A stretch of 64,000 nt of DNA, from NCBI RefSeq assembly GCF_910592395.1, contig NC_088322.1, positions 2,296,001 to 2,360,000 of the forward strand, written 5' to 3'. The translations under genes and the position numbers were made by a program. Shown in pieces: positions 24,096-35,992 of this stretch (the first letter of the stretch is position 1; the number at the start of each line of letters is the position of its first letter). Source of the DNA: Lineus longissimus (taxonomy: Eukaryota > Nemertea > Pilidiophora > Heteronemertea > Lineidae). A model generated the notes under the pieces. The model was not told the origin of the DNA, searched no databases, and worked only from the letters and a program-made list of their open reading frames with translations.

Positions 24096-24959
24096 ATTCT
24101 AAGTCACAATGCCTAGTGTTCATCGATGCACGGAACTATCTCGCCATCCAGGATCTGTTATATGTCCAGCTCGAACAAATTGTAAGGCAAGACGCTCTCC
24201 AAGTTCTCCAGTGTCTCGATTCATAAGCGAAGTATGACGCAACATTGGCTCTGTCATTAATCAAGCACTGATAACAGCATGGAACAAAAAAGAGGTTTCA
24301 GTACCATCATTGCCATGGATGGTTCGATCAGGGACGACAAAACTGCATGGGGTTGACCAGTGTGGAGGCACACAAATTATGAGTGGTCCACAGCTAGACA
24401 AGGCGCATCCTGAAGTTACCGTTCAGAATGTGAAGCCTTCGAAGATGAGCCCAATGCAACAGGAACAACCAGTCATCTTGACAGACTCCCTGAGCTTGCT
24501 GTTGAGATTAGAGAGGGGCACAGTGAAACCACTATGGTGCAGGATCCTTGACAAACTGAAAAGTCCAATCACAGTGGGCGAACATCCGAGGACACTCCAG
24601 CATATCATATAATGAACAGCCAGACAAGCTGGCAGGCAGTGCTGAACCTTTTGGAGACCACCCGAATGACATACTAGGCGAACTGCAGGCCAGGTACGTG
24701 TAGGCATCTCAGGACAGAGCGGACGAGTGAAGGACAACCGACACGCTGATAGAGAGAGGCTGGGCCTTCAGCCAAGGAGAATCGAGGCATCAGATTGCGG
24801 GGGCTAAGCCGCATACTCCATAGCCAGACAGAGTCGGGGTACTTACTAAAAGAACACTGGGGAGGTTATTGGAAAAAGAAGTGCCAAGAACTAAACCAGT
24901 GCCATTGCTCCTCTGTGGATAGGAACAAAGAACAACAACAAGAAGCGGAGTAGACCTAT

Positions 24960-25440
24960 GTCTCCCGACTATGGGGAAAAAGCCCTTGGGACAAAGCCGA
25001 GTATGGCAACCGAGTATGGGGAAAAAGCCCAGGAGGCAAAGCTGAGTATGGGAAAAAAAACCAGGAGGCAAAGCCGAGTATGGTGAAAAAACCCAGGTGT
25101 CAAAAGCTGCGTATGGCTACCGAGTATGGTGAAAAAACCCAGGAGGCAAAGCCAAGTATGGCTACCGAGTATGGGAAAAAAGCCCAGGAGGCAAAGCCGA
25201 GTATGGCTACCGAGTATGGTGAAAAAACCCAGGAGGCAAAGCCGAGTATGGCTACCGAGTATGGGAAAAAAGCCCAGGAGGTAAAGCCGAGTATGGCTAC
25301 CGAGTATGGTGAAAAAACCCAGGTGGCAAAGCCGAGTATGGCTACTAAGTGGAAAAAACCCTGAGGGGGGCAAAGCCAAGTATGGCTGCCGAGCATAGCA
25401 AAAAAGCCCAACGATCAAAGCCAACTATGGCGAATTAGGT
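24960..25440 (+). repeat. 45-base minisatellite
   Basis: Repeats of a unit with CGAGTATGG, a poly-A stretch and CCCAGGAGGCAAAG recur at exact 45-base spacing (for example 25121, 25166, 25211, 25256, 25301), with looser copies to either side. The period is a multiple of three, so frames stay open on both strands without evident coding meaning. Confidence 0.9.
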
Positions 25441-27231
25441 GACAAGTATAATACTATTCCGAGAATGGAAGTAATTTATGAAGGCAATGGCGGGGCATTG
25501 AGGAGACACCCATAGTGGCCATGTGCATGATATGTGGGCGCCATATTCCATGAATATGTCTTCTATGTTTTACAGAACTGATTCAGGATATCATCTATGC
25601 CAGTCGCCATATTGGATGGATATACAGGCAACTATAATGCCTTCACTTCAACTAGAAGATTTTATATGTTTTACAGACCTGATTCAGGATATCATCTTGG
25701 ATTCATTCACTTCGGATTCGTTCACCTCACCAGTGCATCTCTGAGCGTGATTGGATTGCTACTGATCCGCTCACCCGGTGCTAAAATTCTCATATCAATT
25801 AGGATTCTAATAGCGACTGCGACGAAAATGTGTACTCGAGTCCGACATCCAGTTAAAGAAGGAAGCTGACCATGACAACTTCACACTCTATGCCCACTTC
25901 AAACTCCAGACACTCTAAGGACCTGATGTTCATCATGCTGAACACATACCCAGATGAGATGACCATCCTAAGATTACAGTTTCAGTGGATTTTGACCTTT
26001 AAATCCATAACCAATTCAGACCTCAACACCCAATGCTGACAGTGACAATTCAGGTAACGTGCACCATACCTTTCAGGCCCGTCGGAACTGGGAGGGGGGG
26101 GGCTATAGCCCCACCACTTTTTGGACATGAATGTTGAAAAATTAATTTAAGAGAAGTTCATTTTAATATCAGCGATTTTATCTTTGGAAATGACCTGAAA
26201 TCGCTTCTCAGAACATCTGTTTTCAAAATTTTCTGGGGAAGGACCCCCAGAACCCCCGCCAAAACCGCCAAAGCTCGCGCTGTGCTCGAATTTTTCGGCT
26301 CAGGCCTTCAGCGAAATGGAATTTACGGTCAAACATTCCGACCGGCCTGCCTCTCCATCGCTACCAATACCATCAGCGAAGCTAGCTTTTATATCCTGGG
26401 GGGGGGGGGGGGGGGCAAAAGGTCCTCTGCGGGCCGGACAAAATACATTATTTTGCCATTTTTCGGCCAAAACTTGCATGAAAACCCATTTTTCAGAGTC
26501 ATCAAGAAAGGCATTTGCCCCCCCCCCCTTAGCCCCCCGCTAGATACGCCCATGCATACTATTACCAACTTTAGTAATAAGTGCCCACCAAGTTCGGGGT
26601 TACTCCAGATGTGACCGATTCTTTACATGTCAACCTTGATATTCAGATTTTGCCGATTGCTTTGTACATGACACACATATTGGCCCATTATATGTGCCTT
26701 ATTTCATATGCCTCATATAGAACAGGTTCAGGTGTATATGTGCAATAACATGACACACAGATCCCGTTAGCCAAAGTGAACAACCTCACCTCACCTGGTC
26801 TATGCAATTTCCATTAGTAGCTGATATTCAGATTTTCTGAGAGAAGCAAGGGCATTATCTGCTGTAATCAGAATTAGCCAATGTTTGCAGTCTCACCCCA
26901 TGTACTCCAGAATGGAATTCCACAATATTTCCCATATTACCTAATCACCAATATTGAGGAAAAGCTGTTGTTTTCATTTTGGCTAACGTGATCTGGTGGT
27001 AATGATAGAAAACACAAAATGACTCTCATAATGTTTCTTTGGGGTTTACCTAATTTCTTATTTTAGCCTCTCCATCGCGCGACTCTTCAATTTCACCTCG
27101 AGCACTTACTAAAAATCATGAAAATCGCATTGTGCTCTATGATTTCAAGAACAAGAGATTCTGGTAATACATTTTCGACAGTGTCATTGAGTACCCATGC
27201 CCATATGGCGACGGGGGACATTTACGCTATG
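25441..27231. other. Non-coding stretch of the Helentron-bearing insert
   Basis: I see no recognisable gene. It contains a long G run near 26397-26415 and a C run near 26518-26529. Confidence 0.6.
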
Positions 27232-27516
27232 CTTGTTCTTACTCTCGAATTTCTGCATGTCAACCAGGTCGGCTTGCCACTGTTGATCGATGTACGATAC
27301 CATTGTTTTCCTGAAGGTGAATTTCTTAATGGCCGGTTTGTGTAGTTGGTGAGTTGGAAGTGTTTCTAGAAATTCTTTAACTTCTTTTTGTTTAATAAGT
27401 TTACCATCTTCCTTGACCTGTTTCCACATCTTACTCAAAGAACTGTAAGTCACGGGACTCTCGGGGTTGTAGTACAAATCCCTTAGATACTGCTGTGTGT
27501 CATCCTTTACATCCAT
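27232..27516 (-). pseudogene. Integrase, N-terminal part, element B (split)
   Basis: About 95 residues matching the start of element A's integrase through the first catalytic D (WQADLVDMQKFE), then interrupted. It lacks the 57-base double-hairpin insertion of element A and reads GKLIKQKEV directly after KED. Start codon within the shared CATTTAAATG palindrome. Confidence 0.9.
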
Positions 27517-27523
27517 TTAAATG
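27514..27523. promoter_or_regulatory. Bidirectional TAAATG start element, element B copy
   Basis: The same CATTTAAATG palindrome as in element A, serving ATPase and integrase starts in opposite directions. Confidence 0.6.
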
Positions 27524-28141
27524 GGTGAAGTATTTATTTACGAGCCACATAACATGCTAATTTCTGGTGTCACCAATTGTGGTAAGACATATTTTGCCCT
27601 TGACCTCTTAGAAAAGGAGTATCGACACAAATTCCAAAACATAGTCATTTTCTGTCCAACATATTTCAACAATAAGACATATGACAGGAAATGGATTTAC
27701 CAAGACAAGAGCGTCTACATAGTTAATCCCGAAGCGGTGGCAAGTAATTTGGACCTTGTGCTTCAATTTGCTACTCTGACCTTTGCTGGTTCTAACACAT
27801 TATTCCTAATTGATGACTGTGCTAATTTGAGAGACACAAAAAAGAAGGTGTCCGAGTTATGTAATCTTGCCTTTTCTGGCAGGCACTACAATCTTACTGT
27901 TTGGTTACTAGTTCAGAAGTACAACTCTGTTGTCGAGGACTACAGAGAGAACATAAGAATTTTAGTATTATTTTTTAATAAGGATGAATCAGCCATGAAA
28001 GATGCCTTAGAAGAAAACAGTGTTATTCCTAAGGAGAAAAGACAGTACTACATAGAAGAACTTAAGATGAAAAAAGGATCAAAACTGATCATTAGACTAC
28101 AACATCCATTTGGATTTACTCTTTCACATCAAAAATCTTAG
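27521..28141 (+). CDS. DNA-packaging ATPase, element B copy
   Basis: 206 residues with intact Walker A (GVTNCGKT) and Walker B (TLFLIDDC). It differs from element A's protein at about six positions (for example G for S at residue 2). Its stop overlaps the stop of the convergent 152-residue gene by four bases. It is the best preserved gene of element B. Confidence 0.85.
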   Translation: MGEVFIYEPHNMLISGVTNCGKTYFALDLLEKEYRHKFQNIVIFCPTYFNNKTYDRKWIYQDKSVYIVNPEAVASNLDLVLQFATLTFAGSNTLFLIDDCANLRDTKKKVSELCNLAFSGRHYNLTVWLLVQKYNSVVEDYRENIRILVLFFNKDESAMKDALEENSVIPKEKRQYYIEELKMKKGSKLIIRLQHPFGFTLSHQKS

Positions 28142-28596
28142 TCCCGCTTCTCATCAATGGTCTTAGTCTTTCTAACCCTAGTAAAATAATAAATTATTAA
28201 TCCTAAACCACTAAGTCCTAGGATAATCCATAGGTACTCGTATTTCTTCATTTCATCACTAGGTTGGTAATAATCACTTAATTGTGGTCTCTGAGGTAGT
28301 ACTATAGTTCTATCGGGATGTAAATGATTGTAAACAGTAAGTGCTGAATCAGTATTGTTAAAATCAATAGAAGCGTCTCTTTCTCTCTTTAATTCAAGAT
28401 TAACAAAGTCAATAGTACTCTTTCTATGCTCCTCCCATTCGGTTGAAGCTTTTTGTAATTGCTCCTGAGCCAAATCATGTCTTTTCACTTCATCTTCATA
28501 ACCGTTTTTATCTAGTGACTTGAAAAGGTAACCAGATCCAGTAAATGCTAATCCATTGATTATTGCAGATCCAAATAACATGTCAATGCCAGCCAT
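28138..28596 (-). CDS. Two-membrane-segment coiled-coil protein, element B copy
   Basis: 152 residues, same layout as 2413-2871, starting in TTAAATGG. The tail reads TIDEKRD rather than the repeat-derived tail in A, and thus shows the likely original C-terminus. Confidence 0.7.
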   Translation of the reverse strand: MAGIDMLFGSAIINGLAFTGSGYLFKSLDKNGYEDEVKRHDLAQEQLQKASTEWEEHRKSTIDFVNLELKRERDASIDFNNTDSALTVYNHLHPDRTIVLPQRPQLSDYYQPSDEMKKYEYLWIILGLSGLGLIIYYFTRVRKTKTIDEKRD

Positions 28597-28618
28597 TTAA
28601 TTTCAACGAACTTTAATT

Positions 28619-29365
28619 TCAATGATGTGTTAATACCAATTGGTACTGTACATCATGACCATTAAGATCGATGATGTCACCTTTTTCATCCGTTAAGCGA
28701 ATATTCAGCTTATTGAATCTTGGTTTACAGGGAATTGCTATTGGTTTCTCAAAGGTGTATGCTATTAAATCCCCAAAATCAGCTTCTTTTATTGGTTTTG
28801 TGGTTAGCACATCAGATGTTTCACCATTACTTAATACACTAGTAGATTCGATTATGTCACAGTGAAAAACAAAATGGTTAATTGGTCTAAAATTGATGGG
28901 TTTTTCGCTTACAACATCATCCTTACTTTTATTGTCTGAAGGGTAAGGCCATTCTGTTTTCATGCCAAATAACTCATTGCTTTTACCAATAAAATAGATC
29001 TGATAATGCTCCTCATTTTTTCTCTTTAGGAAGTGTACTATGGCCTTACCTGTTGGTTCTTCAAGGTCAAATCTGACAGCACCTCGACTCATACTATTTT
29101 CTTTCAACTTCTCCGCAAATACTTTTGAAAAGCTCTGTAGGTCATAGAGACCATCTGGTAGCGTAATCTCTGCCACATCAAACCCCTTAACTTTGATTCG
29201 GTTATTCTCCCTGGCCGCACTGATGTTGTAAAATGTACAAGGTATTACTGCAAAAGTTAAAGTGATGCTACATGCATCTTGAATTTCAGTCTTGAGATTG
29301 ACTGTTAAATCACTTGAACTCTGATCCGGGTAGTCGCTGGAATCGATGTTCATTACAGTTACCAT
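28619..29365 (-). CDS. Minor capsid (penton-like) protein, element B copy
   Basis: 248 residues, intact, starting in TAAATGG. Nearly identical to 1621-2388 except that it ends VLTHH without the seven repeat-derived residues. The closing NIRLTDEKGDIIDLNG signature is present. Confidence 0.7.
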   Translation of the reverse strand: MVTVMNIDSSDYPDQSSSDLTVNLKTEIQDACSITLTFAVIPCTFYNISAARENNRIKVKGFDVAEITLPDGLYDLQSFSKVFAEKLKENSMSRGAVRFDLEEPTGKAIVHFLKRKNEEHYQIYFIGKSNELFGMKTEWPYPSDNKSKDDVVSEKPINFRPINHFVFHCDIIESTSVLSNGETSDVLTTKPIKEADFGDLIAYTFEKPIAIPCKPRFNKLNIRLTDEKGDIIDLNGHDVQYQLVLTHH

Positions 29366-29384
29366 TTAGTTAAGTAAATTATTC

Positions 29385-29621
29385 TTACTTCATAATATTT
29401 CTGGGTAGGATTCCTTGATCGTAAAGGTACTCTAATGTTCCATTACTAATAGCTACAGTTCCACCCAGTTTAATAATTTCCTCTAGGTTGGCCTGACTTG
29501 GGGGACCGATATTGATTTTCAAGAACCTTTTCAGTAACATAGAGTAACCAATTGTTGTTGATGCCAACAGTAAACTTTGATACAGTGTATTTATGATATC
29601 TTTCTTTCCAGGTGTATCCAT
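29385..29621 (-). CDS. Small conserved Polinton protein, element B copy
   Basis: 78 residues; two substitutions relative to 1327-1563. Start in TTAAATGG. Confidence 0.72.
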   Translation of the reverse strand: MDTPGKKDIINTLYQSLLLASTTIGYSMLLKRFLKINIGPPSQANLEEIIKLGGTVAISNGTLEYLYDQGILPRNIMK

Positions 29622-29672
29622 TTAATTAGGATGAAAATCTAATGTTGTAGCGAACTTTGTTCTTGCAGCACC

Positions 29673-30558
29673 TTAGTGCTGGAGTGAAGCAATCTGAGAA
29701 TTCTGGATGTTTACCTGGGCATCAGAAACCACGAATATGTGCATTTTGTATGGTCCCTTTCCAGATTTCTTTGTAATAGATAATTGAATACCATCTTTTG
29801 TGTTCTGGAACTTCTTTCCTGATCCGTGTAATCTATTGTCTTCAGAAGTTCTCAGGTCCAACCATAAACCATAGTGATTAGAATCACCATAGTATTTCTC
29901 CATTGTCATGTTACAGTCATGGGTTTTCTTCAAATCTTCAGACATGAAGTGTTTCTTGATCTCCTCCCATTGATCCATCATTCTCATTCCTTCTGGGAAC
30001 ACCTGATTGGCAACACCCTCAATTGTGATTTGTACTTTACTTATGTTAGGGTTTTCAAACTTCTCTGAATCTCTAGATCCATCTACATAGTCAGACACAA
30101 ATAATAACAATAATCCTTTAATTGACATTCTTGGAAAGTTGATGTTCTCATTAATCAGTGTTTCATTAGCAGTAACATTAACTGTTTTAAAATGGTCTAC
30201 CTAATCATAAAATATCGAGAAACCAGAGTTGTACTTGTTGCTCAGTTGATTTGCAATCATCTTATTAGTAACCGTGTCGTATTCAAAACTGATATTTTCA
30301 AGTTTGTAGCCCATGCTAGCTGTGGTTGCGGTGACTATGATTTCCTCCTTTGGTGCTAAAGTAATCTCGATGATCACATCTTCTTGAATTGGAAACTTGT
30401 AAAATGGAGCATGATGGTGGAATAATTCAAAATCTAATGGTATTTTGTACTTCTTATCAAACACTTCCTTTAGTGTCTTTTCATTAGCTGTTTCACCAGT
30501 GACATCAGCTTCAGCTACTCCCGATCTTAATTCTCTAAGATTTTCTGATTGAATACCT
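29673..30558 (-). pseudogene. Major capsid protein, C-terminal part, element B
   Basis: Continues the frame from [11 protein letters not shown] to the C-terminus, with an in-frame TAG near 30200. It includes about 115 codons absent from element A's copy (from YKFPIQED to the DSEKF stretch). The N-terminal 126 residues are at 35993-36370, beyond a LINE insertion. The combination of insertion and nonsense codon makes it inactive. Confidence 0.85.
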
Positions 30559-30567
30559 TGTGACCTT

Positions 30568-31560
30568 GTGACGGTGAAAGACGCTGTATCAGATAAGGTT
30601 CCCTTACTTTTTGAAGTTCCCCAGGGTTCTGTACTGGGCCCTCTCTTGTTCACTGCATACAACAGTCCTCTTGGCGACATTATCCGATCATTCCTCCTGC
30701 CATATATACTGTTTGCTGATGACAGTGGTCTCTACATTATCTTTGATCCAACTAACCCAACCGTGGTGCAAAATGTTATTTCGAGCCTTACACTATGTGT
30801 TGAGTCAATTAAGGAATGGATGGTGAGAAACAAACTGAAATTGAATGACAGTAAGACCGAATTTTTCCTTGCATGTGTAAAGAACCTACAGAAGTATGTG
30901 TCTGATCTGAAATTGAAAATTGGCGATACTGAAATTGAGCTGAGTGATACCATCAAGATTCTTGGTGTAACATTTGACAGAGAAATGTCCATGAAAACGC
31001 ATGTTAACAATGTATGCCGGGCGGCAAATTTCCATCTCTATCGTATAAGCAAGATAAGATCTTTGCTCAGTAAATCAGCAGCAACAAGTGCAGTGCGGAC
31101 CTTAGTTGTCTCGCGGTTGGACTACGCAAATAGTCTGCTATATAACATCTCTGAGGCCAATGTGCGTAAGCTTCAACTGGTTCAAAACTCGGCAGCTCGT
31201 CTCGTCACTAGGGTGTCCAGAGGGGATCATATCACTCTGGTTCTGTGCGCACTCCACTGGCTTCCTTTGAAAGCAAGGCTCGAGTACAAGGTTAATCTAA
31301 TGGTCTACAAATGTCTACATGATTACGCACCAAAATATCTCGCAGACTGCTTGGAAGTTTACAAACCCTCACGCTCCCTGCGGTCAAGTACAATGGGTCT
31401 GTGTAAGGAAATCCGCACAAACCGGGTGATAGGCTCCTCTGCATTCGCAGTGGCGGGACCAAAGCTATGGAATGAGCTTCCAAATAGTGTTCGTGGCCAG
31501 AGTACCCTGGGTCGTTTTAAAACTGCACTAAAAACTCATATTTTTAAGAAATTCTTTTGA
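30568..31560 (+). pseudogene. LINE reverse transcriptase, C-terminal part
   Basis: 330 residues, open. It begins at the palm domain with [13 protein letters not shown] and the catalytic FADD, and continues through thumb-like sequence ([15 protein letters not shown]) to a C-terminal [17 protein letters not shown] motif typical of CR1/L2-type LINEs. The endonuclease and finger domains are missing because of 5' truncation. Confidence 0.88.
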
Positions 31561-31837
31561 ATCCATTGCACGTTTTCTTTAGTAATGACTTTTATTCTAT
31601 CATGTATTAAAGGTATAACGGCTTTTGATTTCTCTAAACCATTCTTTTTATATAATGGCAAGTTTACTAACTAAATAAGGTATACACTGATATTCCAACA
31701 TGATTGATTTAGCAGGTTCAGCATAATCAGCTTTTGTAAATTGTAAATCCGCCACCTGCGAAAACGAAAATCACTCGTCGGCCAGACAGGAAGTGACGTC
31801 ATCTCAGGCATCTCAGGAATATCAGAACCAAACAAAC

Positions 31838-32740
31838 ATGGCGAATGCATACAGCGAAAGCGATTCTTCATCAATTTGTAGCGATTGCAGTACTTCATCG
31901 TCTGCTCTCAGCCAATTTCTTGCTGCCGATTACGATAGTGGTGATAATGATGAGTTATTCGGCGATGTTGGGGATCCAGAGCCAGTTCCTGGACCGATAG
32001 AACCCTACATGTTTGAACCCGTACCTGAACAAGTGGAAGTACAGCATCAGCATGTACATACATGCGCAGGCAGCTGTAGTAGCAGAAGAAGAACAGCGGC
32101 CAACGAGGCGAGATAATCTTGACTGGTATGGAATATTACAGTTTTATTGTTTTATCTAGACCCCCGTGACCAGCATGTTGGAGACGGAGGCCATTATTTT
32201 CAAGCACTGTCACCCACTGAACACTATAAATGAAGAGCCTACCTACCTACCAGTACCATCGCCAACTATCTACCGGTACCGTATACCAGGGACCATATTC
32301 ACAAAGGCCTCATGACTTTACGCAGTGCATGAGCTATTGTCCGTTTGCGGGTGTCCTTTTGTTCAATCCCAACTCACAAAAGATTTGTGTACTCTTATTA
32401 ACGTTGCGTGGACTTACTTCGTGAATAAGGTCGACCATGTACTGCTACCATGACACTGCTTATTAAGCTCATGACTACAAAGTCACTGTCACTGATATGA
32501 TAAATACAGGCCTATATTGCTATCATTTCAGGTGGCCTGGCTTCAATACAGACAGCAGTATGGTCGGGCAGCATATGATGGGCCGTATGAGAAGAGGATG
32601 CGGCACATAAGCTACAGACAGTTAGCGAGGTGGTGTTGGGGGTTTCTGGGGCGGGATGTCCGTGTGGTTTTGCCATCATGTGCAGTGAGTCGGACAAGGG
32701 CACAGTTCATGCCCCCCCGTACTCGAGGAGGATGCTGAAT
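31838..32740 (+). pseudogene. P2X7-like cytoplasmic-domain gene fragment (two exons)
   Basis: The first exon (ATG at 31838, MANAYSESDSS) encodes a serine/acid-rich lead with PEPVPGPIEPYMFEP and a C/H-rich HTCAGSC. A later exon begins after a TTTCAG acceptor near 32531 and encodes YEKRMRHISYRQLARWCWG then FLGRDVRVVLPSCAVSR. This matches the ballast-type domain found in P2X7 receptors and in stand-alone invertebrate proteins. The central cysteine-rich part seen in typical family members is not apparent, so the gene is probably partial. It was likely captured by the transposon. Confidence 0.65.
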
Positions 32741-35286
32741 TCAGAGGTTTTCATCACGGGGACTCTGACTAGACACTGACTATAGGGACTATGAAGTACA
32801 ATGACATTGACGAACAAGAAAAATTGTGTTCAGTTGCATGTATTTGTTAATCTGTACAAAATTTTAAAGTTTCAAATTTTAAATACATTGCTCATATAAA
32901 ATGCCAATACTGGTGATGTTATGTTTGTTAAACAACACCAGAAAAACCCGACCAACGCCGTCCGATAGAGGCCGCCAGTGTAATCAGTCACGTGCCGCCA
33001 TTGACGAATCAGCTCGCAGCAATCAATCACAATGGCAGCCTCAACGAGACGGGGTGTATTCAGAGAATTACCTTCTGTGTGAGGACACCTTTGAGAGAGG
33101 ACAGCATTATTTGGTCCCTTGGTCTAAATTGATATCGTATTATACCGCGGAGACACAATGTACCTCAAAAGTACGGCTCGCAGTATGTTTTGGCTAAACG
33201 ATCGTACGTCTTGTGTTCGAGGACACAGGTGATCATAATCAGGACACCTCTTTATTTAGGACAGCGTCCCTGATGTCCTTGTTTGTATGCTCCCACCTGA
33301 TATGACTGTTCACCAGAGGATCTAACAAATTTGCAATCAAATTACTGGAATGCCTACATCAATTTCAAACCTGGATGCCAACAAGACCAACCTCCACCCC
33401 ACCCCACCCCCACCCCACCCCCACCCCCAAGGTAGGAGAGGCCAAGACCACAGTACACCCCCCACAAAATGCCCAACTTTTTTACATTAGACAATTAGAT
33501 ATAGGAAAGCTACCATCAGTAATAAACTTTGGGTGCAGGGAAACTGGACTCATGCAGTCATGATTAGCATGATCATCAAGTGAAAAATGAATTTTCAAAC
33601 TTCATTTAAAATCTAGAGTGAAAAATTTAAATCTCAGTAGTATCAGAATGATGGTGTTTCACATTAGCATGAAACAAGCACGATTTAAAACTAGGTATAT
33701 TGCATAGATCAACCCCCCAAGCTCCCTAGTGACCCCCTCGCAATGACCAATTCAATTTTTTGCTGTCACATCATTAAAACCTCCAATTTCGGCATGGAAG
33801 TGGACAAAGAAAAAAATGTTCCAAAACACCAGAAGCAGTGTTATTATGACTCTAGATGGTATTGCCCTCTCGCGGATCTATCGGCAACTAAAATATTATC
33901 GCTAGAAATGCCAGTTTTTGAGCCGTAAAAACGCCTCAAAGGCTTATTTTCCTGATTTTCCCTGTTTGAACTTCATCAATGCATGCAAAGCGGCGGTACA
34001 AAGGTGGACAAAGGATTTTTTTGACTAAATTCACTGAAATTTCGCACAGTATTAGCTAGACATTAGAGGAAACCAATGGGCTATCGGCAAAGTGCGTAAT
34101 GCTCCCCACCGCCTGATTAACTCTTCTTTTTGAGATTGCCCTAAGCTAAGCGCACTACTGCGTTGATCGGCCGAGATGGTAATTAGTGCGCATGCGCAAG
34201 TTCGAGGTCGGGGATTTCTGGTATTGACAGGACCTGTACAAAATCAATGATGACTAGGCCCAAGGCCAGGCATGCAATTTGTGATAGCTTCAACTTGATG
34301 ATCGTCAAACCAAATATGCTCCCACCACATACAGTTTACACTGGAATCTAGAAGTCCAACACAAGTTATTTCCCCACATGCTCCACGTAGCGTTTTCCAC
34401 TCCGGTATCTGTTGATGGCTTCCTGCTTATCCAGATGTTCGAAGGCGCTGGAAAGTGGGGCTGGGGGTTCTTCATTCTGACAGATTTTTCCAGCTCGGAT
34501 GATTCTGCACACCTCTTTCTGAAGTTCAGTCACATAGTCTGAAAAAAGACAGTTGTTGTGGTGATGAACAGTAATTACTCAGCGGTGACCTAGGAAAAGG
34601 GGCTGGTCAATATTTCAAATTACATATATGTGTTCATTTGAAAACTGCCAGCACATTCTAATAACAGGATGTTTTGAAGCGTTTCCCCATTCACTTGAAA
34701 GACTGGCTAGGGACACTTTTCATGGACCACCCTGTAGTATTACTTTGGAAATGGTACTCATCCGCAGGGGAACATCGTAGATTCCTTCACCTGGCCTATT
34801 TTTTTAGAACAAAATAGTACAGACTTACTGAATGTGCACTTGGTCAGAACACGTTTCACTGAAAAGCCTCCATTCTTGAATTTGGGGAATAAAACGTTGA
34901 ATTGTTCTGCCCCATTCTCGAGTTTGGCTTGGTCCCTGCCACTGTTCTCATTGAAGTGGAGTCCAGCTAACTAGCCCACAAGTAGAAACATATTAACATG
35001 TGAATGTGCATGAGCGGTCAGTTTGGCATAATTATGTATGCTTGTGCTTATGTAGTCTTTAAAAAACTACATTGATGGGTACAATAGTTGAGTGCCAAGT
35101 GGAAACGTCATAACCATTGAACGAAGTCATACGACACATCACACAAGACTGATAGACCATGCCTGCCTGCGTGCAAGGCCCTATGCATATGCTAAATATG
35201 TCAATGTCAGGCCTGGCTTATTTGTAGGCTATATAACCATGTACATGCCCACATCACCTGAGTATTCAACACAATAACATTTCGAT

Positions 35287-35395
35287 AACTGCAGAATAGC
35301 CGGGACAGTAGTATGATTATGTACACTCTGTCCCTCTGTACATTATGTACACATTCCTATCATTTAGCACAGAGTGTCCCGGGTATTCTGCAGTT
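35287..35395. repeat. Foldback (inverted repeat) inside the TTAA transposon
   Basis: ATAACTGCAGAATA...CCGGGACA on the left is matched by TGTCCCGGGTATTCTGCAGT on the right, with a spacer holding smaller GTACA-type palindromes. Confidence 0.75.
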
Positions 35396-35992
35396 GCTCC
35401 CTTCAAAACAATCGTCAGTGAAGTGTTTTGAACACACTACGGCCGAAGTGTTGGTCGGTTTCGGATCCACGAAGTCCACTCTCATGTTTGTACAAACTTC
35501 ACCCACTGACGTCGAATTGCTGGTTTTTTCGGGAATGAATGCTTCGAAAGAGCACTCGATGCATCGGCCGTGGCACTAAAGCCAAACAAAACACATCTAT
35601 TCACCATATCAATTGATAATTTGCATGATATCTCAAGAAACTATTCACATGCAAATGCACTGCACCGTCCGCCATGATATTCCTGAGAGCGCTCGGTCTT
35701 CCTTTGTTGTGGTCATCGCCGAAGATTCCCGAAGATTCCCAAAGATGTTCGTTTTTATTTGATGGGCGTGGTTTGGGAATAAAAGTTGAAAGAAAACGAA
35801 CCACATTGCTTGAAATCGATTTTTTTTAAATTAATTGTTGTCTTAAAGCATACTTAGACCTTCTAAACCAACATGTTGGTGCCACTCAGTTATACCTTTA
35901 ATGTTATGTTTTATTATAAATTTATAAAGCGCTTAGAAGTTTTAACAACGTTAAGCGCTATAAAAATGTTTTTAATAATAATTTAATAATAA

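Larger units (their letters stand above)
22081..27231. mobile_element. Helentron-bearing insert within element B integrase
   Basis: The integrase reading frame breaks at about 22080 and resumes at about 27232. The insert holds a heptanucleotide repeat (22131-22199), a 73-base direct repeat 300 bases apart, a truncated Helentron helicase-endonuclease ORF, a 45-base minisatellite and about 1.6 kb without recognisable genes. It may be a composite of several insertions. Exact ends and target duplication are unclear. Confidence 0.7.
31611..35897. mobile_element. TTAA-flanked DNA transposon carrying P2X7-like exons
   Basis: TTAA occurs at both borders (31607-31610 and 35898-35901), and the ends are inverted AGGTATAAC / GTTATACCT. 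Removing it restores a continuous LINE 3' UTR. TTAA targeting is typical of piggyBac-type elements, but I found no transposase, so it is probably non-autonomous. Apart from the P2X7-like exons (31793-32740) I see no genes. A CCACCCC-rich run lies near 33392-33432 and a foldback at 35287-35395. Confidence 0.75.
30559..35992 (+). mobile_element. L2/CR1-like LINE, 5'-truncated, inside the element B capsid gene
   Basis: The sequence enters inside the reverse transcriptase and ends with a 3' tail containing AAGCGCTT and AGCGCTATAAAAATG followed by TAATAATAAT-type repeats, as in L2-like LINEs. The capsid sequence is continuous across the insert, with a short TACCTTG/TGCCTTG duplication at the two borders. 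A separate TTAA-flanked transposon (31611-35897) sits inside its 3' UTR and accounts for most of the length. Confidence 0.85.

Noticed and set aside
24790-25424. Several open frames on both strands around the minisatellite
   Set aside because: A 45-base period keeps frames open automatically. The peptides are simple repeats with no domain.
26282-26614. Open frames across the G and C runs
   Set aside because: They span homopolymer tracts and show no recognisable domain.
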